DNA of 6,618 nt from Cyanobacteria bacterium OH_PDB_112 (GCA_023457295.1 JAEWLZ010000020.1:1-6618), one strand, 5' to 3'; positions 1 through 6,570 are shown, counted from the stretch's first letter. Program-made: numbers and translations. The notes: a model not told the origin generated them from the sequence alone.

Positions 1-29
1 CAGTCTAGTGCTAAAATTACCTCGTACAT
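1..29 (-). CDS. Start of an unidentified minus-strand gene, cut by the window edge
   Basis: An ATG on the minus strand at 29-27 opens a frame that runs without a stop to the window edge and reads MYEVILALD. It is preceded by a full AGGAGGT Shine-Dalgarno site (38-44) with 8 bases between site and start, which is why I call it although only nine codons are visible. The peptide is a short hydrophobic strand ending in Asp. That is compatible with the first beta strand and catalytic Asp of RNase H/RuvC-like enzymes, such as the DEDD transposases of IS110-type elements, but nine residues cannot identify a family. The next codon begins TG and could be Cys, Trp or a stop. The gene diverges from the plus-strand cluster. 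Confidence 0.45.
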
Positions 30-180
30 TGGCGTGTACCTCCTCTTTTGATTTAAAAACACTTTACCGTGTTTCTAACAAAAGGGGAGTAATTTTTTAC
101 AATGTACCAGCGCTCCCGCGCTGTCCGGCTGTTGCAGTATTCCTGCTATTATTCCGCAGCTATTGCCATCACAAAGTACG
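30..180 (-). other. Non-coding structured leader with small palindromes and a GC-rich patch
   Basis: This stretch upstream of the minus-strand start has two perfect short stem-loops: AAACAC-6-GTGTTT (57-74) and CAGCGC-TCCC-GCGCTG (108-123). Bases from about 105 to 175 are clearly richer in G and C than the AT-rich DNA from 181 onward, and the base composition changes abruptly near 180. Neither hairpin is followed by a convincing T-run in the sense needed for a strong terminator, although the 57-74 hairpin read on the minus strand runs into TTTTT. It could be a structured 5' leader, a non-coding RNA, or the end of a mobile element. An 80-codon plus-strand frame crosses it but has no ribosome binding site and I do not call it a gene. 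Confidence 0.35.
38..44 (-). promoter_or_regulatory. Ribosome binding site of the left-edge minus-strand gene
   Basis: The plus strand reads ACCTCCT, so the minus strand has AGGAGGT, 8 bases before the ATG at 29. This is the main evidence for the left-edge gene. A small inverted repeat, GTACA-6-TGTAC (24-39), covers the start codon and touches the site, so the initiation region could fold. Confidence 0.5.
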
Positions 181-206
181 TATAAAAAATGGTTTAATAT
201 TAGAAC

Positions 207-244
207 TTGAAATATATTTTTATGTATGTGAATATATATATAAT
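207..244 (+). promoter_or_regulatory. Possible promoter for the plus-strand cluster
   Basis: A perfect TATAAT lies at 239-244, in an alternating AT tract. The best -35-like hexamer is TTGAAA (207-212), but the spacing to TATAAT is 26 bases, which is too long. TTGAAA could instead pair with TATATA at 233-238 with 20 bases between. The AT richness makes chance matches easy, so this is a region where transcription probably starts rather than a mapped promoter. Confidence 0.3.
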
Positions 245-271
245 TGCTAAAAAGGGAGATTCGTTTATAAG

Positions 272-562
272 ATGGCTAATCGAATTTTAAATTCTCCATA
301 CTTTGAACCTATAGGGACCCTTAAATCAGATAACCACGGTGTTACTGATGAAATATTCAAATATATAAAAATAAGTAGCTTTTATATCCAGGTTTCTCAT
401 CAAAAAAACTTAGATGAACAGTTAAAAATTGATAGTTTTTATACACAGGATGAACTAAATTCAAATAAATACCGCCCATTCCTAAAGCCCACAAACGTTA
501 AAATCGCAGTAAAAGTGATAAACCATTATGGAGATGAGGGTATGAAAATTATAAATATATAA
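272..562 (+). CDS. Small protein of unknown function (96 residues), possibly a truncated remnant
   Basis: An open frame of 96 codons ends 22 bases before the ATPase-nuclease gene and is probably transcribed with it. The nearest purine-rich site, GGGAG at 254-258, is 13 bases from the ATG, which is longer than ideal, and no better in-frame start exists. No signal peptide or membrane helix is visible. The segment with EPIGT near residues 12-16, GVTDEIF at 23-29, SSFY at 35-38 and YTQDEL at 57-62 reminds me of a short conserved stretch in large helicase-type restriction proteins (type III res-like subunits), which are about ten times longer. If that resemblance is real, this is a stub left by a deletion, with a drifted C terminus. 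Otherwise it is a small unknown protein, perhaps a regulator or accessory factor of the operon. The assignment is from memory of motifs and is weak. Confidence 0.5.
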   Translation: MANRILNSPYFEPIGTLKSDNHGVTDEIFKYIKISSFYIQVSHQKNLDEQLKIDSFYTQDELNSNKYRPFLKPTNVKIAVKVINHYGDEGMKIINI

Positions 563-584
563 TCTATATTATGGTGGTGAAAAT

Positions 585-2582
585 ATGAAATTAAATATTA
601 AAGGAAGAGTAAGTAATATATCGTTGCCTGTGAGTAGGCCGTTAATGCCTTTATATGAAGCAATTTCAAATTCTATTCAAGCTATAGAAGAACGTAAGAT
701 AAAGGATGGAAGAATTGTAATCGAAATAGAACGTGAAAAATCTCTCGTATCACAACAAGAAAATGCAGAAAATGACTCAATAATTGCTTTTATTATCAAA
801 GATAATGGTGTTGGTTTTAATGATGCAAATTATGAATCATTTAATACTTCGGATACTGCATATAAGGCAAAAATAGGTGGTAAGGGTATTGGAAGGTTTT
901 TGTGGCTTTCTGCATTTGAGAAGGTTGAAATTTCAAGTAGTTTCAAAGAAGGTAAAGAGTTTCGTTTTAGACAGTTCGAATTTTCAATAAATGATAACGG
1001 TGTGAAAGAAATAAGAAATGATATTATAAGAAACGAAAAGCATGAAACTGTTGTAAAGTTAATAAATTTTCAAGAAAAATACAGAAATAGATGTTACAAA
1101 AAAAATGAAACAATAGCGATATCTATTGTTGAACAATTTTTAGATGTCTTTCTAAGTGATAATTGTCCGGAAATAGAACTTAGAGATAGTGCTTCTAATA
1201 TAATAATTAAATTGGATGACATTCGGGAGCAAATAACGCGTAAAATAGAAAGAAAAAGTGTAATGTTAAAAGGCATTGAATTTGAACTTTTTTTAATAAA
1301 ACTATATTCAAATCACTTTAGTTCGCACGAGATCAAATTTTGTGCAAATGAAAGGGTTGTCTTATCTGAAAAATTAACTGGGATAGCAAATCTATTAGAA
1401 AAAATTAAGGATGAGAATGATGAAGAATTTATATTTACGGTGTATGTAAATTCGAAAATTTTAGACGAGGCAGTGAATTCGGAACGTACGGGTTTTAATA
1501 TTGCAGAAGATGATAAAACACTTTTTGGATCGGAAGTTAATTTAAATGAAATAAATAAATTGGTTATTAATATTGCATCTGATTTTCTGAAGCCATACAC
1601 TTTACCTGTAGAAAAAAAGAAACAAGAAAGAATAGAAAAATTTGTTAATAATCAAGGTGTCATGTATAAACCATTATTAAACAAATTAAAGAATAAAATT
1701 GACGAGATTAAACCCGATGCGAATGAAAATGAAATGGATAAGGTTTTGTATCAAGGTTATCACGAAATACAAGTGAAATTACGTGAAGAAGGTGCTGAGT
1801 TAATTAAGGAAAGTTTAAAAGTAAAAGATGAAAATTGGGAGATCTTTAGGGAAAAATTTGTAAAATATTTTGAAGAAATATCAGAGGCAAACAAAGCAGA
1901 TTTGGCAAGATATGTATGTCACAGAAAAAGTATAATAGAATTTTTAAAAAAACAATTAGCAGTTGATGCTACTGGTAAGTACAAACCTGAAGAAAATATT
2001 CACAGTATTATTTTCCCGATGGGGAAAACATCTGAAGAAATATCTTTTGAAGACCATAATTTGTGGCTTATTGATGAAAGGCTTTCATTTCATTTCTTTT
2101 TAAGTTCTGATAAAACCTTATTAAAGACTAAAACTATTGAAAGTCAAAGCAAAAAAGAACCTGATTTATTAATTTTTGATAAAGCTATTGCTTTTTCAGA
2201 TTCGGAAATACCATATACTTCGATAACAATAATAGAATTCAAACGACCACTAAGAAAAGAATATAATGATAAAGAAAATCCATTTGTGCAAGTGCAAGAT
2301 TATATTGATGAAATTAGAAAAGGGAAAGCAAGAAAATCGGATGGCAGAACATTTGATCCCATGCCTAATTTGCCATTTTATTGTTTTGTAATATGTGATC
2401 TGACTCCGCAATTGGAAAAATGGGCAAAATCATTTAGCCTTCAAAAATCTTCAGATGGATTAGGTTTCTTTGGATATTTCCCACATTATAATGCCTACAT
2501 TGAAGTGATTTCATATAATAAAGTTGTATCTGATGCTGAAAAGAGGAATAAAATATTTTTTAATAAGTTGGGTCTAAAATGA
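585..2582 (+). CDS. GHKL-type ATPase fused to a C-terminal PD-(D/E)xK nuclease-like domain
   Basis: This 665-residue soluble protein starts at an ATG preceded by GGTGGTGA (573-580). The N-terminal 250 residues carry the ATP-binding motifs of the GHKL (gyrase/Hsp90/histidine kinase/MutL) fold: an N box EAISNSIQA with E25 and N29, a G1 box DNGVGF at 73-78, and a glycine lid GGKGIGRF at 98-105. In the N box Gln32 stands where many family members have Asp. A long charged region at about 330-450, rich in Lys and Glu, is probably helical and may be a coiled-coil linker. The C-terminal third has EPD at 525-527, EFK at 551-553 after a hydrophobic strand, and QVQDY at 569-573. This is the spacing of a PD-(D/E)xK core with a QxxxY-like helix, as in Shedu-type and related restriction nucleases. 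MORC- and MutL-like ATPases fused or linked to nucleases are known in bacterial defence islands. I infer an ATP-gated DNA-acting effector. The next gene overlaps by 4 bp. The ATPase call is firm and the nuclease call is likely. Confidence 0.9.
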   Translation: MKLNIKGRVSNISLPVSRPLMPLYEAISNSIQAIEERKIKDGRIVIEIEREKSLVSQQENAENDSIIAFIIKDNGVGFNDANYESFNTSDTAYKAKIGGKGIGRFLWLSAFEKVEISSSFKEGKEFRFRQFEFSINDNGVKEIRNDIIRNEKHETVVKLINFQEKYRNRCYKKNETIAISIVEQFLDVFLSDNCPEIELRDSASNIIIKLDDIREQITRKIERKSVMLKGIEFELFLIKLYSNHFSSHEIKFCANERVVLSEKLTGIANLLEKIKDENDEEFIFTVYVNSKILDEAVNSERTGFNIAEDDKTLFGSEVNLNEINKLVINIASDFLKPYTLPVEKKKQERIEKFVNNQGVMYKPLLNKLKNKIDEIKPDANENEMDKVLYQGYHEIQVKLREEGAELIKESLKVKDENWEIFREKFVKYFEEISEANKADLARYVCHRKSIIEFLKKQLAVDATGKYKPEENIHSIIFPMGKTSEEISFEDHNLWLIDERLSFHFFLSSDKTLLKTKTIESQSKKEPDLLIFDKAIAFSDSEIPYTSITIIEFKRPLRKEYNDKENPFVQVQDYIDEIRKGKARKSDGRTFDPMPNLPFYCFVICDLTPQLEKWAKSFSLQKSSDGLGFFGYFPHYNAYIEVISYNKVVSDAEKRNKIFFNKLGLK

Positions 2583-3337
2583 TGATAAATAGTTCAGATA
2601 CTTTTAGGGGCAAAATTATTGATAATGCTTGTGTTGCCTATGTTGATATGTTGGGGACGACCGAAAAAACAAAAGTAGTAGACGAGGAAATGTTTAGACA
2701 AGGACGTGATCTTTCAACCGTATGGTGGTTTTTGGCTCACATAGCTAAAACAGATGAGCAATTAAGTATATCCGGTGTATCTGATTCCTTATTGATGATT
2801 AGACATGATTTTGAAAAGTTAGTGCCTTTGTTGATTGCACTTTTTCAAATATCTTTTATAACAAGGGGATTTAGAATTCGCGCAGGCGTTGAGATTGGTA
2901 GTGTTTATGGTCCAGATGATTTTCATGATGATTTTATTCCTTTTATAAAAGAAAATGAATTGACTAATATAACGGTTCCTAAATACATAATCGGTGATGC
3001 TATAACTGGTGCGGTTTTAGCAGAGAGAAAACTTAAAGGTTCAAGAATAGTAGTTGGCCCAAAACTCGAGAAAAGAATTAAAATTAAAGGAACGAAATTG
3101 GGTAATATATTTATAAATAGAGAATCTGAAAATGTTATGGAAATAAAATGGATAGATAGCACTTTAACAGATAGCATTTTTAATGAGTTAAATGAAACAA
3201 AGAAATTTACGCGACCATATCCGGAATTGATAAAAAATAGATTTAATTCTTTTTTACAAAATCCTGACGATGATTACTCTAAAATCATGATTGGGTTAGG
3301 TGTTGAATGGGGAATTTTACCGAAAGAGGAACAATAA
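2579..3337 (+). CDS. Class III nucleotide cyclase-fold protein, possibly catalytically altered
   Basis: This 252-residue protein begins in an ATGA overlap with the stop of the ATPase-nuclease gene, so it is very probably translated by coupling. The start could also be the adjacent ATG at 2582. The motif order matches the class III adenylate/guanylate cyclase domain: AYVDMLGTT (Asp23, first metal position), GVSDSLLM (Asp69, second metal position), RIRAGVEIGSVYG (99-111), and IIGDAITGAVLAE (137-149), followed by RIVV (156-159). In active cyclases the last motif usually reads GDxVNxAxRLE. Here, by eye, the Asn is Thr143 and the Arg is Leu147. The protein may therefore bind a nucleotide without cyclising it, or use a variant chemistry. 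No membrane segment, receptor domain or fused effector is seen. Pycsar cyclases share the fold, but the usual Pycsar membrane or TIR-type effector is absent. The fold call is good and the activity is uncertain. Confidence 0.75.
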   Translation: MMINSSDTFRGKIIDNACVAYVDMLGTTEKTKVVDEEMFRQGRDLSTVWWFLAHIAKTDEQLSISGVSDSLLMIRHDFEKLVPLLIALFQISFITRGFRIRAGVEIGSVYGPDDFHDDFIPFIKENELTNITVPKYIIGDAITGAVLAERKLKGSRIVVGPKLEKRIKIKGTKLGNIFINRESENVMEIKWIDSTLTDSIFNELNETKKFTRPYPELIKNRFNSFLQNPDDDYSKIMIGLGVEWGILPKEEQ

Positions 3338-3360
3338 AAAATTTAAATTCATAATTTTTT
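3336..3360 (+). terminator. Possible weak AT-only terminator after the cyclase-fold gene
   Basis: AAAAAATT (3336-3343) and AATTTTTT (3353-3360) are perfect complements around a 9-base loop, placed at the stop codon of the cyclase-fold gene and ending in a T-run. With only A-T pairs the hairpin is weak, so it may do little, or act in both directions. Confidence 0.3.
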
Positions 3361-3361
3361 G

Positions 3362-3465
3362 AAATAATATTTACACCATACTTGCATAATAACTTGATGG
3401 ATTAGAACTCATATATTGTTTTTTAGAATAAAAGAAGGCGTAGGTGTAAAATTTAAATAATATTT
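3362..3465. repeat. Direct and inverted repeats in the intergenic region
   Basis: The 11-mer AAATAATATTT occurs at 3362-3372 and again at 3455-3465. Inside these lies an inverted pair, TTTACACC (3370-3377) and GGTGTAAA (3443-3450), 65 bases apart, with further imperfect pairing inward (TAC/GTA and GC/GC). The arrangement could form one long imperfect stem in RNA or provide two binding sites for a dimeric regulator. The low sequence complexity means chance is possible for the 11-mer, less so for the inverted octamer. Confidence 0.35.
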
Positions 3466-3492
3466 GGTAACGAGTAATAACAAAATTAATAT

Positions 3493-3521
3493 AGTTAGTA
3501 TTGGTACGGACTAATTTTTTT
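3493..3521 (+). terminator. Possible weak terminator upstream of the Hsp90-like gene
   Basis: TTAGT (3495-3499) pairs with ACTAA (3510-3514), extendable by one G-T and one A-T pair, and is followed directly by seven T residues (3515-3521). The stem is short. If it works, it would end or attenuate transcription coming from the first two genes before the third. No convincing promoter with proper spacing was found between 3338 and 3605, so readthrough may still supply the third gene. Confidence 0.3.
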
Positions 3522-3532
3522 ATTTTAATTAA

Positions 3533-3604
3533 ATGAGAAACAGAAGCAAAAAATCTCTAAAAAATGTAAAACAAGAGAAGCCAACAAATGAAAGAGAGGT
3601 GTAA
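3533..3604 (+). CDS. Possible 23-codon leader peptide before the Hsp90-like gene
   Basis: A short frame begins MRNRSKKSL, is rich in Lys and Arg, and stops at 3602-3604, one base before the ATG at 3606 in another frame. Its last codons contain the Shine-Dalgarno site of the following gene, so translating it could control access to that site. It has no visible ribosome binding site of its own (upstream is TTTTAATTAA). It may be chance, and is listed because its position is striking. Confidence 0.2.
   Translation: MRNRSKKSLKNVKQEKPTNEREV
3594..3601 (+). promoter_or_regulatory. Ribosome binding site that sets the start at 3606
   Basis: GAGAGGTG lies 4 bases before the ATG at 3606. An in-frame ATG at 3588 would give a protein 6 residues longer, but its upstream region holds only a poor AGAAG and it would place this strong site inside the gene. 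The 3606 start is preferred. Confidence 0.7.
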
Positions 3605-3605
3605 T

Positions 3606-6002
3606 ATGGATGCGAAAAAACTTCTTTTCGAGATTATTAATGCTGTTTCAGAAGAGGATGTAAATAAAATAATAAAAGAAGATAGCGTTCTTTCGGATGA
3701 CAAAAACTGGAGACCTCTATTTGGTTCTAAATCAAATACAGGCACTGCTCATAGCCAGCAAGATAACGCTATAGCAGCTCTTGTTGAAAAACCGATTAAC
3801 TCGATTGATGCAATATTAATCAAGGAGTGTAAAAAAGCTGGAATTGACCCGGAAAGTAAGGAAGCCCCGGACTCAATTGTCGAAGCTGTAGAAAAGTTTT
3901 TTAAGATAAAAAAAGGTGATTATTCAGAATTATATACTGATCATCTCAGGTCGCTAGCCGAACAGATTCAGATTATAGCCGAGGGGGACAAGAGAAGTCC
4001 TAATATAATTATTTATGATTATGGAGAAGGGCAAGGGCCTGAAGATTTTGAAAAAACATTTTTATATAAGTCGAGTGAGAATAAGATAAAAATAAAGTTC
4101 GTCCAAGGTAAATTCAATATGGGAGGTACGGGTGTACTTCCTTTTTGTGGAACAAAGAAATATCAATTAATACTATCACGTAAGGATCCAGCTCTTTTAA
4201 AGTCAAGTTCCAATCCTTATGGTTTTACGCTTGTTAGGTTCCACGAGGTTCATACATTAAATGAATTTAAAAGTCAATGGTATGAGTATTGTGTTGGTGC
4301 TGATGGCAAAATATTATCTTTTGAGGATGGCGAGCTTGATCTTGGTTTGTTTAACCGTAAATTTAGTTCAGGTACATATATAAAACTTTTTGATTACCAA
4401 CTTCCAAATAAATCTGATATAACTTTGGATCTTTGGCGTGATCTTAATAGGTATATGTACTATCCGGCGCTGCCCCTACTTGTATTTGAAAAACGCGATT
4501 ATAAGGGGAAAAATCCTGACAAAATGATGTTAGGGAATAAAATGCGTATAAACAAAAACCACAGGGAGCAGAGAGAGATTCCCACATTTGAATTAAAAGT
4601 AAGTGCCCAAGGAAATGAGTTTACAGGAGAAGTAACTGTTTTTAAAGAGGATGTAGATAAGACCGAGTTTATAAATGATATGGCAGTTGTTTTTACTCAG
4701 AATGGTCAGGTTCATGATGACTTGCCAAATAGTTTTATAGGATCAAAGAGAAGAGTAGGCCTTCCCTATCTTGAAGGGTCTGTGCTTGTAAATATTGATT
4801 GCAGCAATATATCCCCTTTTGTAAGAGACCAACTATTTATGTCTTCTAGAGATAGGCGGCGGCAAAATGATCTTACAAAGGAACTCGATGATGAGATAGC
4901 AAGTGAATTAAAAGATTTGGACGTACTAACTAAATTAAATGAAAAAAGAAGAGCCGAAAAAGTATTTAATAATCCAAAAGATGAAGATTTTCTTAACAAG
5001 GTCATGGGTAGACTTGTGGAAAAAAATGATGAATTGAGTAAATTACTTGGACTAAATGGGAAGGTACTTGGAAAAGTAAGCAAGGATGTTGTCAAAGCAA
5101 AACCAAAACAACAAGATGGTGCTAAAAAAGCTTCGGTAGAACTTAAACGGTTTCCTTCGTTTATCAGGTTTAGTAATGTTAAACCTGGAGAAATCAAGAT
5201 GATGCCAAAAAATGGTGAATTGAAATTAGAGATTGAAACAGACGTTGAGGATGAATATTTGAGCCGGACGGTAGATACTGGTAGTCTAAAAGTTATATTT
5301 AAAAAGGTGCACAAGCGTTCAGGTGAAGGACCGGTTCAGCCCGGTGAAACGAATGAAATCTTACCACTTCAGTATAATAGAGTAGGGCCATTGCAAGGAG
5401 AACTTAAATTAAGGATAAAACCATCAGAAATGCTTTCTGTAGGTGATGAAATAGAGGTTGATATAGAATTATCATCGCCTGACGGACCACATGAACTTGT
5501 TGCGATGGTTAAGATTGTAGAACCCGCCAGTAAAGCTGGTGCTAAATCCAAGGATGACAGACAAACGCATGAACTTCCAATACTCCAGGAAGTATATGAA
5601 AAGATTAAAGAGGGTATAACTGTTGCTACGTGGGATCAAATGAATCCTTGTTGGGGAGGCGATGATATATGTAAGATTTGGCCATCATCAGAACAAGGAA
5701 AACTAGTGGATCAGGTGTCTATAAACATGGATGCTTTTGCATTACACGATTATGTAAGAAAAAAGAAACTCAATGGAAAACAGATTGAAGGGGCTCAACG
5801 GCTTTTTAAAATAAGTATTTATCTCATAGCCCTTATACTATATTTTCAGTTGAATAATAAAGAGGCAGAACTTGAAAAAAATGATTCACAAAATAGAGGT
5901 ATAAGTAAAGAGGAACAGATATCATATCTGATGAAGGGAATAGGGAAGATTATACTAAATCTTGTGATAAACGAGGAAATTATGAGCGATATAGAGAAGT
6001 AA
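3606..6002 (+). CDS. Large Hsp90/MORC-like GHKL ATPase, candidate defence protein
   Basis: Counted from the preferred ATG at 3606, the protein has 798 residues. The first 200 contain the GHKL motifs: NWRPLFG near 34-40, the N box ALVEKPINSIDA with E61, N65 and D68, the G1 box DYGEGQG at 138-144, and the lid GKFNMGGTG at 168-176. All key ATP- and magnesium-binding residues look intact. Residues 200-420 look like the second, transducer-type domain, ending in FMSSRDRRR (411-419), which I recall as a conserved block in this type of bacterial ATP-binding protein. Residues 420-490 are charged and helical. Residues 515-640 are beta-rich and may form one or two Ig-like modules. The C terminus has a GGDD motif (684-687) and a hydrophobic helix at about 733-749, then a polar tail. 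It is unrelated in detail to the ATPase at 585-2582. I infer a conformational ATPase in a defence-type system, and its partner is unknown. Confidence 0.88.
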   Translation: MDAKKLLFEIINAVSEEDVNKIIKEDSVLSDDKNWRPLFGSKSNTGTAHSQQDNAIAALVEKPINSIDAILIKECKKAGIDPESKEAPDSIVEAVEKFFKIKKGDYSELYTDHLRSLAEQIQIIAEGDKRSPNIIIYDYGEGQGPEDFEKTFLYKSSENKIKIKFVQGKFNMGGTGVLPFCGTKKYQLILSRKDPALLKSSSNPYGFTLVRFHEVHTLNEFKSQWYEYCVGADGKILSFEDGELDLGLFNRKFSSGTYIKLFDYQLPNKSDITLDLWRDLNRYMYYPALPLLVFEKRDYKGKNPDKMMLGNKMRINKNHREQREIPTFELKVSAQGNEFTGEVTVFKEDVDKTEFINDMAVVFTQNGQVHDDLPNSFIGSKRRVGLPYLEGSVLVNIDCSNISPFVRDQLFMSSRDRRRQNDLTKELDDEIASELKDLDVLTKLNEKRRAEKVFNNPKDEDFLNKVMGRLVEKNDELSKLLGLNGKVLGKVSKDVVKAKPKQQDGAKKASVELKRFPSFIRFSNVKPGEIKMMPKNGELKLEIETDVEDEYLSRTVDTGSLKVIFKKVHKRSGEGPVQPGETNEILPLQYNRVGPLQGELKLRIKPSEMLSVGDEIEVDIELSSPDGPHELVAMVKIVEPASKAGAKSKDDRQTHELPILQEVYEKIKEGITVATWDQMNPCWGGDDICKIWPSSEQGKLVDQVSINMDAFALHDYVRKKKLNGKQIEGAQRLFKISIYLIALILYFQLNNKEAELEKNDSQNRGISKEEQISYLMKGIGKIILNLVINEEIMSDIEK

Positions 6003-6212
6003 TATAAAAAATAGGTTACGGATCTTTCGTTTAAGATAAATCTTCAACGGACAAATAGAAAATACACCGACATCGTACCTTGACTCAAGACTTGGATGGA
6101 TAAAACGCCAATAAAATATAGCGATGATGTTATTTGTTTGAAAATAGTAAGAAAAGGGAGTTTTTTAGCTGAAAGGGAAGAAGAAATTTCACTTTTATAA
6201 TGGCTTAGCTTT
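6003..6212 (+). other. Non-coding stretch with possible gene remnants
   Basis: No gene is called between the Hsp90-like gene and the insertion sequence. Two short frames look somewhat protein-like. One (6040-6114) has no start codon and includes the peptide SYLDSRLGWIKRQ. The other (6096-6200) begins MDKTPIKYSDD and has 34 codons without a ribosome binding site. They overlap in different frames, as expected for a decayed gene, but could be chance. Small palindromes AAGATAAATCTT and CTTGACTCAAG are present. No clear terminator with a T-run was found after 6002. Confidence 0.3.
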
Positions 6213-6270
6213 TTAGGACTGTATTTTAACACTTTTTAAGGTGGATTTCCTGTAGTAAAATTTAGGACAC

Positions 6271-6277
6271 AGGAGGT
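6271..6277 (+). promoter_or_regulatory. Strong ribosome binding site of IS3 OrfA
   Basis: AGGAGGT lies 5 bases before the ATG at 6283. It is a perfect Shine-Dalgarno match and fixes the OrfA start. Confidence 0.7.
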
Positions 6278-6282
6278 CCACA

Positions 6283-6570
6283 ATGAGAAAAAAGCATGAT
6301 GATGTTTTTAAGGCGAAAGTGGCAATGGAAGCAGCACGCGAAGGGGCTAAGATTAACGAGATAGCATCAAAGTACCAGGTGCACCCAGGCCAGGTCAGCG
6401 CGTGGAAAAAACAGCTTCTGGAAAATGTTACCGGTATATTCTCTAACAAGCAAAGCAAAGAAGCTCAAGACTGGCAGAAGAAAGAAGAAGAATATCTTAA
6501 GGCTCTTGGCGAGAAAGAGATGGATATCAGTTTTCTAAAAAAAAATTTGAAGAAGTTGAATCTTCTCTGA
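6283..6570 (+). CDS. IS3-family transposase OrfA (helix-turn-helix protein)
   Basis: This 95-residue protein binds the insertion sequence ends and supplies the N-terminal part of the OrfAB transposase made by frameshifting. The helix-turn-helix region spans about residues 8-47, with FKAKVAMEA, EIASKYQVHPGQVSAWKKQLL and the typical Trp41 after the recognition helix. Residues 57-90 are rich in Lys, Glu and Leu, and fit the leucine-zipper region that joins OrfA subunits. Length and motif order are normal for the family. The gene reads into the slippery A-run and ends 27 bases after it. Base use is less AT-rich than in the upstream genes, consistent with separate arrival. Confidence 0.92.
   Translation: MRKKHDDVFKAKVAMEAAREGAKINEIASKYQVHPGQVSAWKKQLLENVTGIFSNKQSKEAQDWQKKEEEYLKALGEKEMDISFLKKNLKKLNLL

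Noticed and set aside
8..250. 80-codon plus-strand frame at the left edge
   Set aside because: It has no ribosome binding site, has an unlikely composition, crosses the palindromic GC-richer patch and the presumed promoter, and opposes a better supported minus-strand start.
1094..1600. Minus-strand frames of 60 and 95 codons
   Set aside because: Both are inside the ATPase-nuclease gene, which has clear motifs; they are antisense shadows.
585..2582. Two-component sensor histidine kinase
   Set aside because: The ATP-binding motifs are at the very N terminus, no phosphoacceptor His region or sensor domain precedes them, and no response regulator is nearby.
2923..3177. 84-codon minus-strand frame with hydrophobic product
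   Set aside because: It is antisense to the cyclase-fold motifs and has no ribosome binding site.
2579..3337. Pycsar system
   Set aside because: The cyclase fold is shared, but no TIR or membrane effector with a cyclic-nucleotide-binding domain is present and the catalytic motif looks altered.
4766..5314. 182-codon minus-strand frame
   Set aside because: It lies wholly inside the Hsp90-like gene on the opposite strand. Its Ser-, Leu- and Phe-rich product is what the complement of a Lys/Glu-rich gene gives, and it has no start signals.
6213..6458. 81-codon minus-strand frame over the IS end
   Set aside because: It is antisense to OrfA and crosses the IS boundary and OrfA ribosome binding site.
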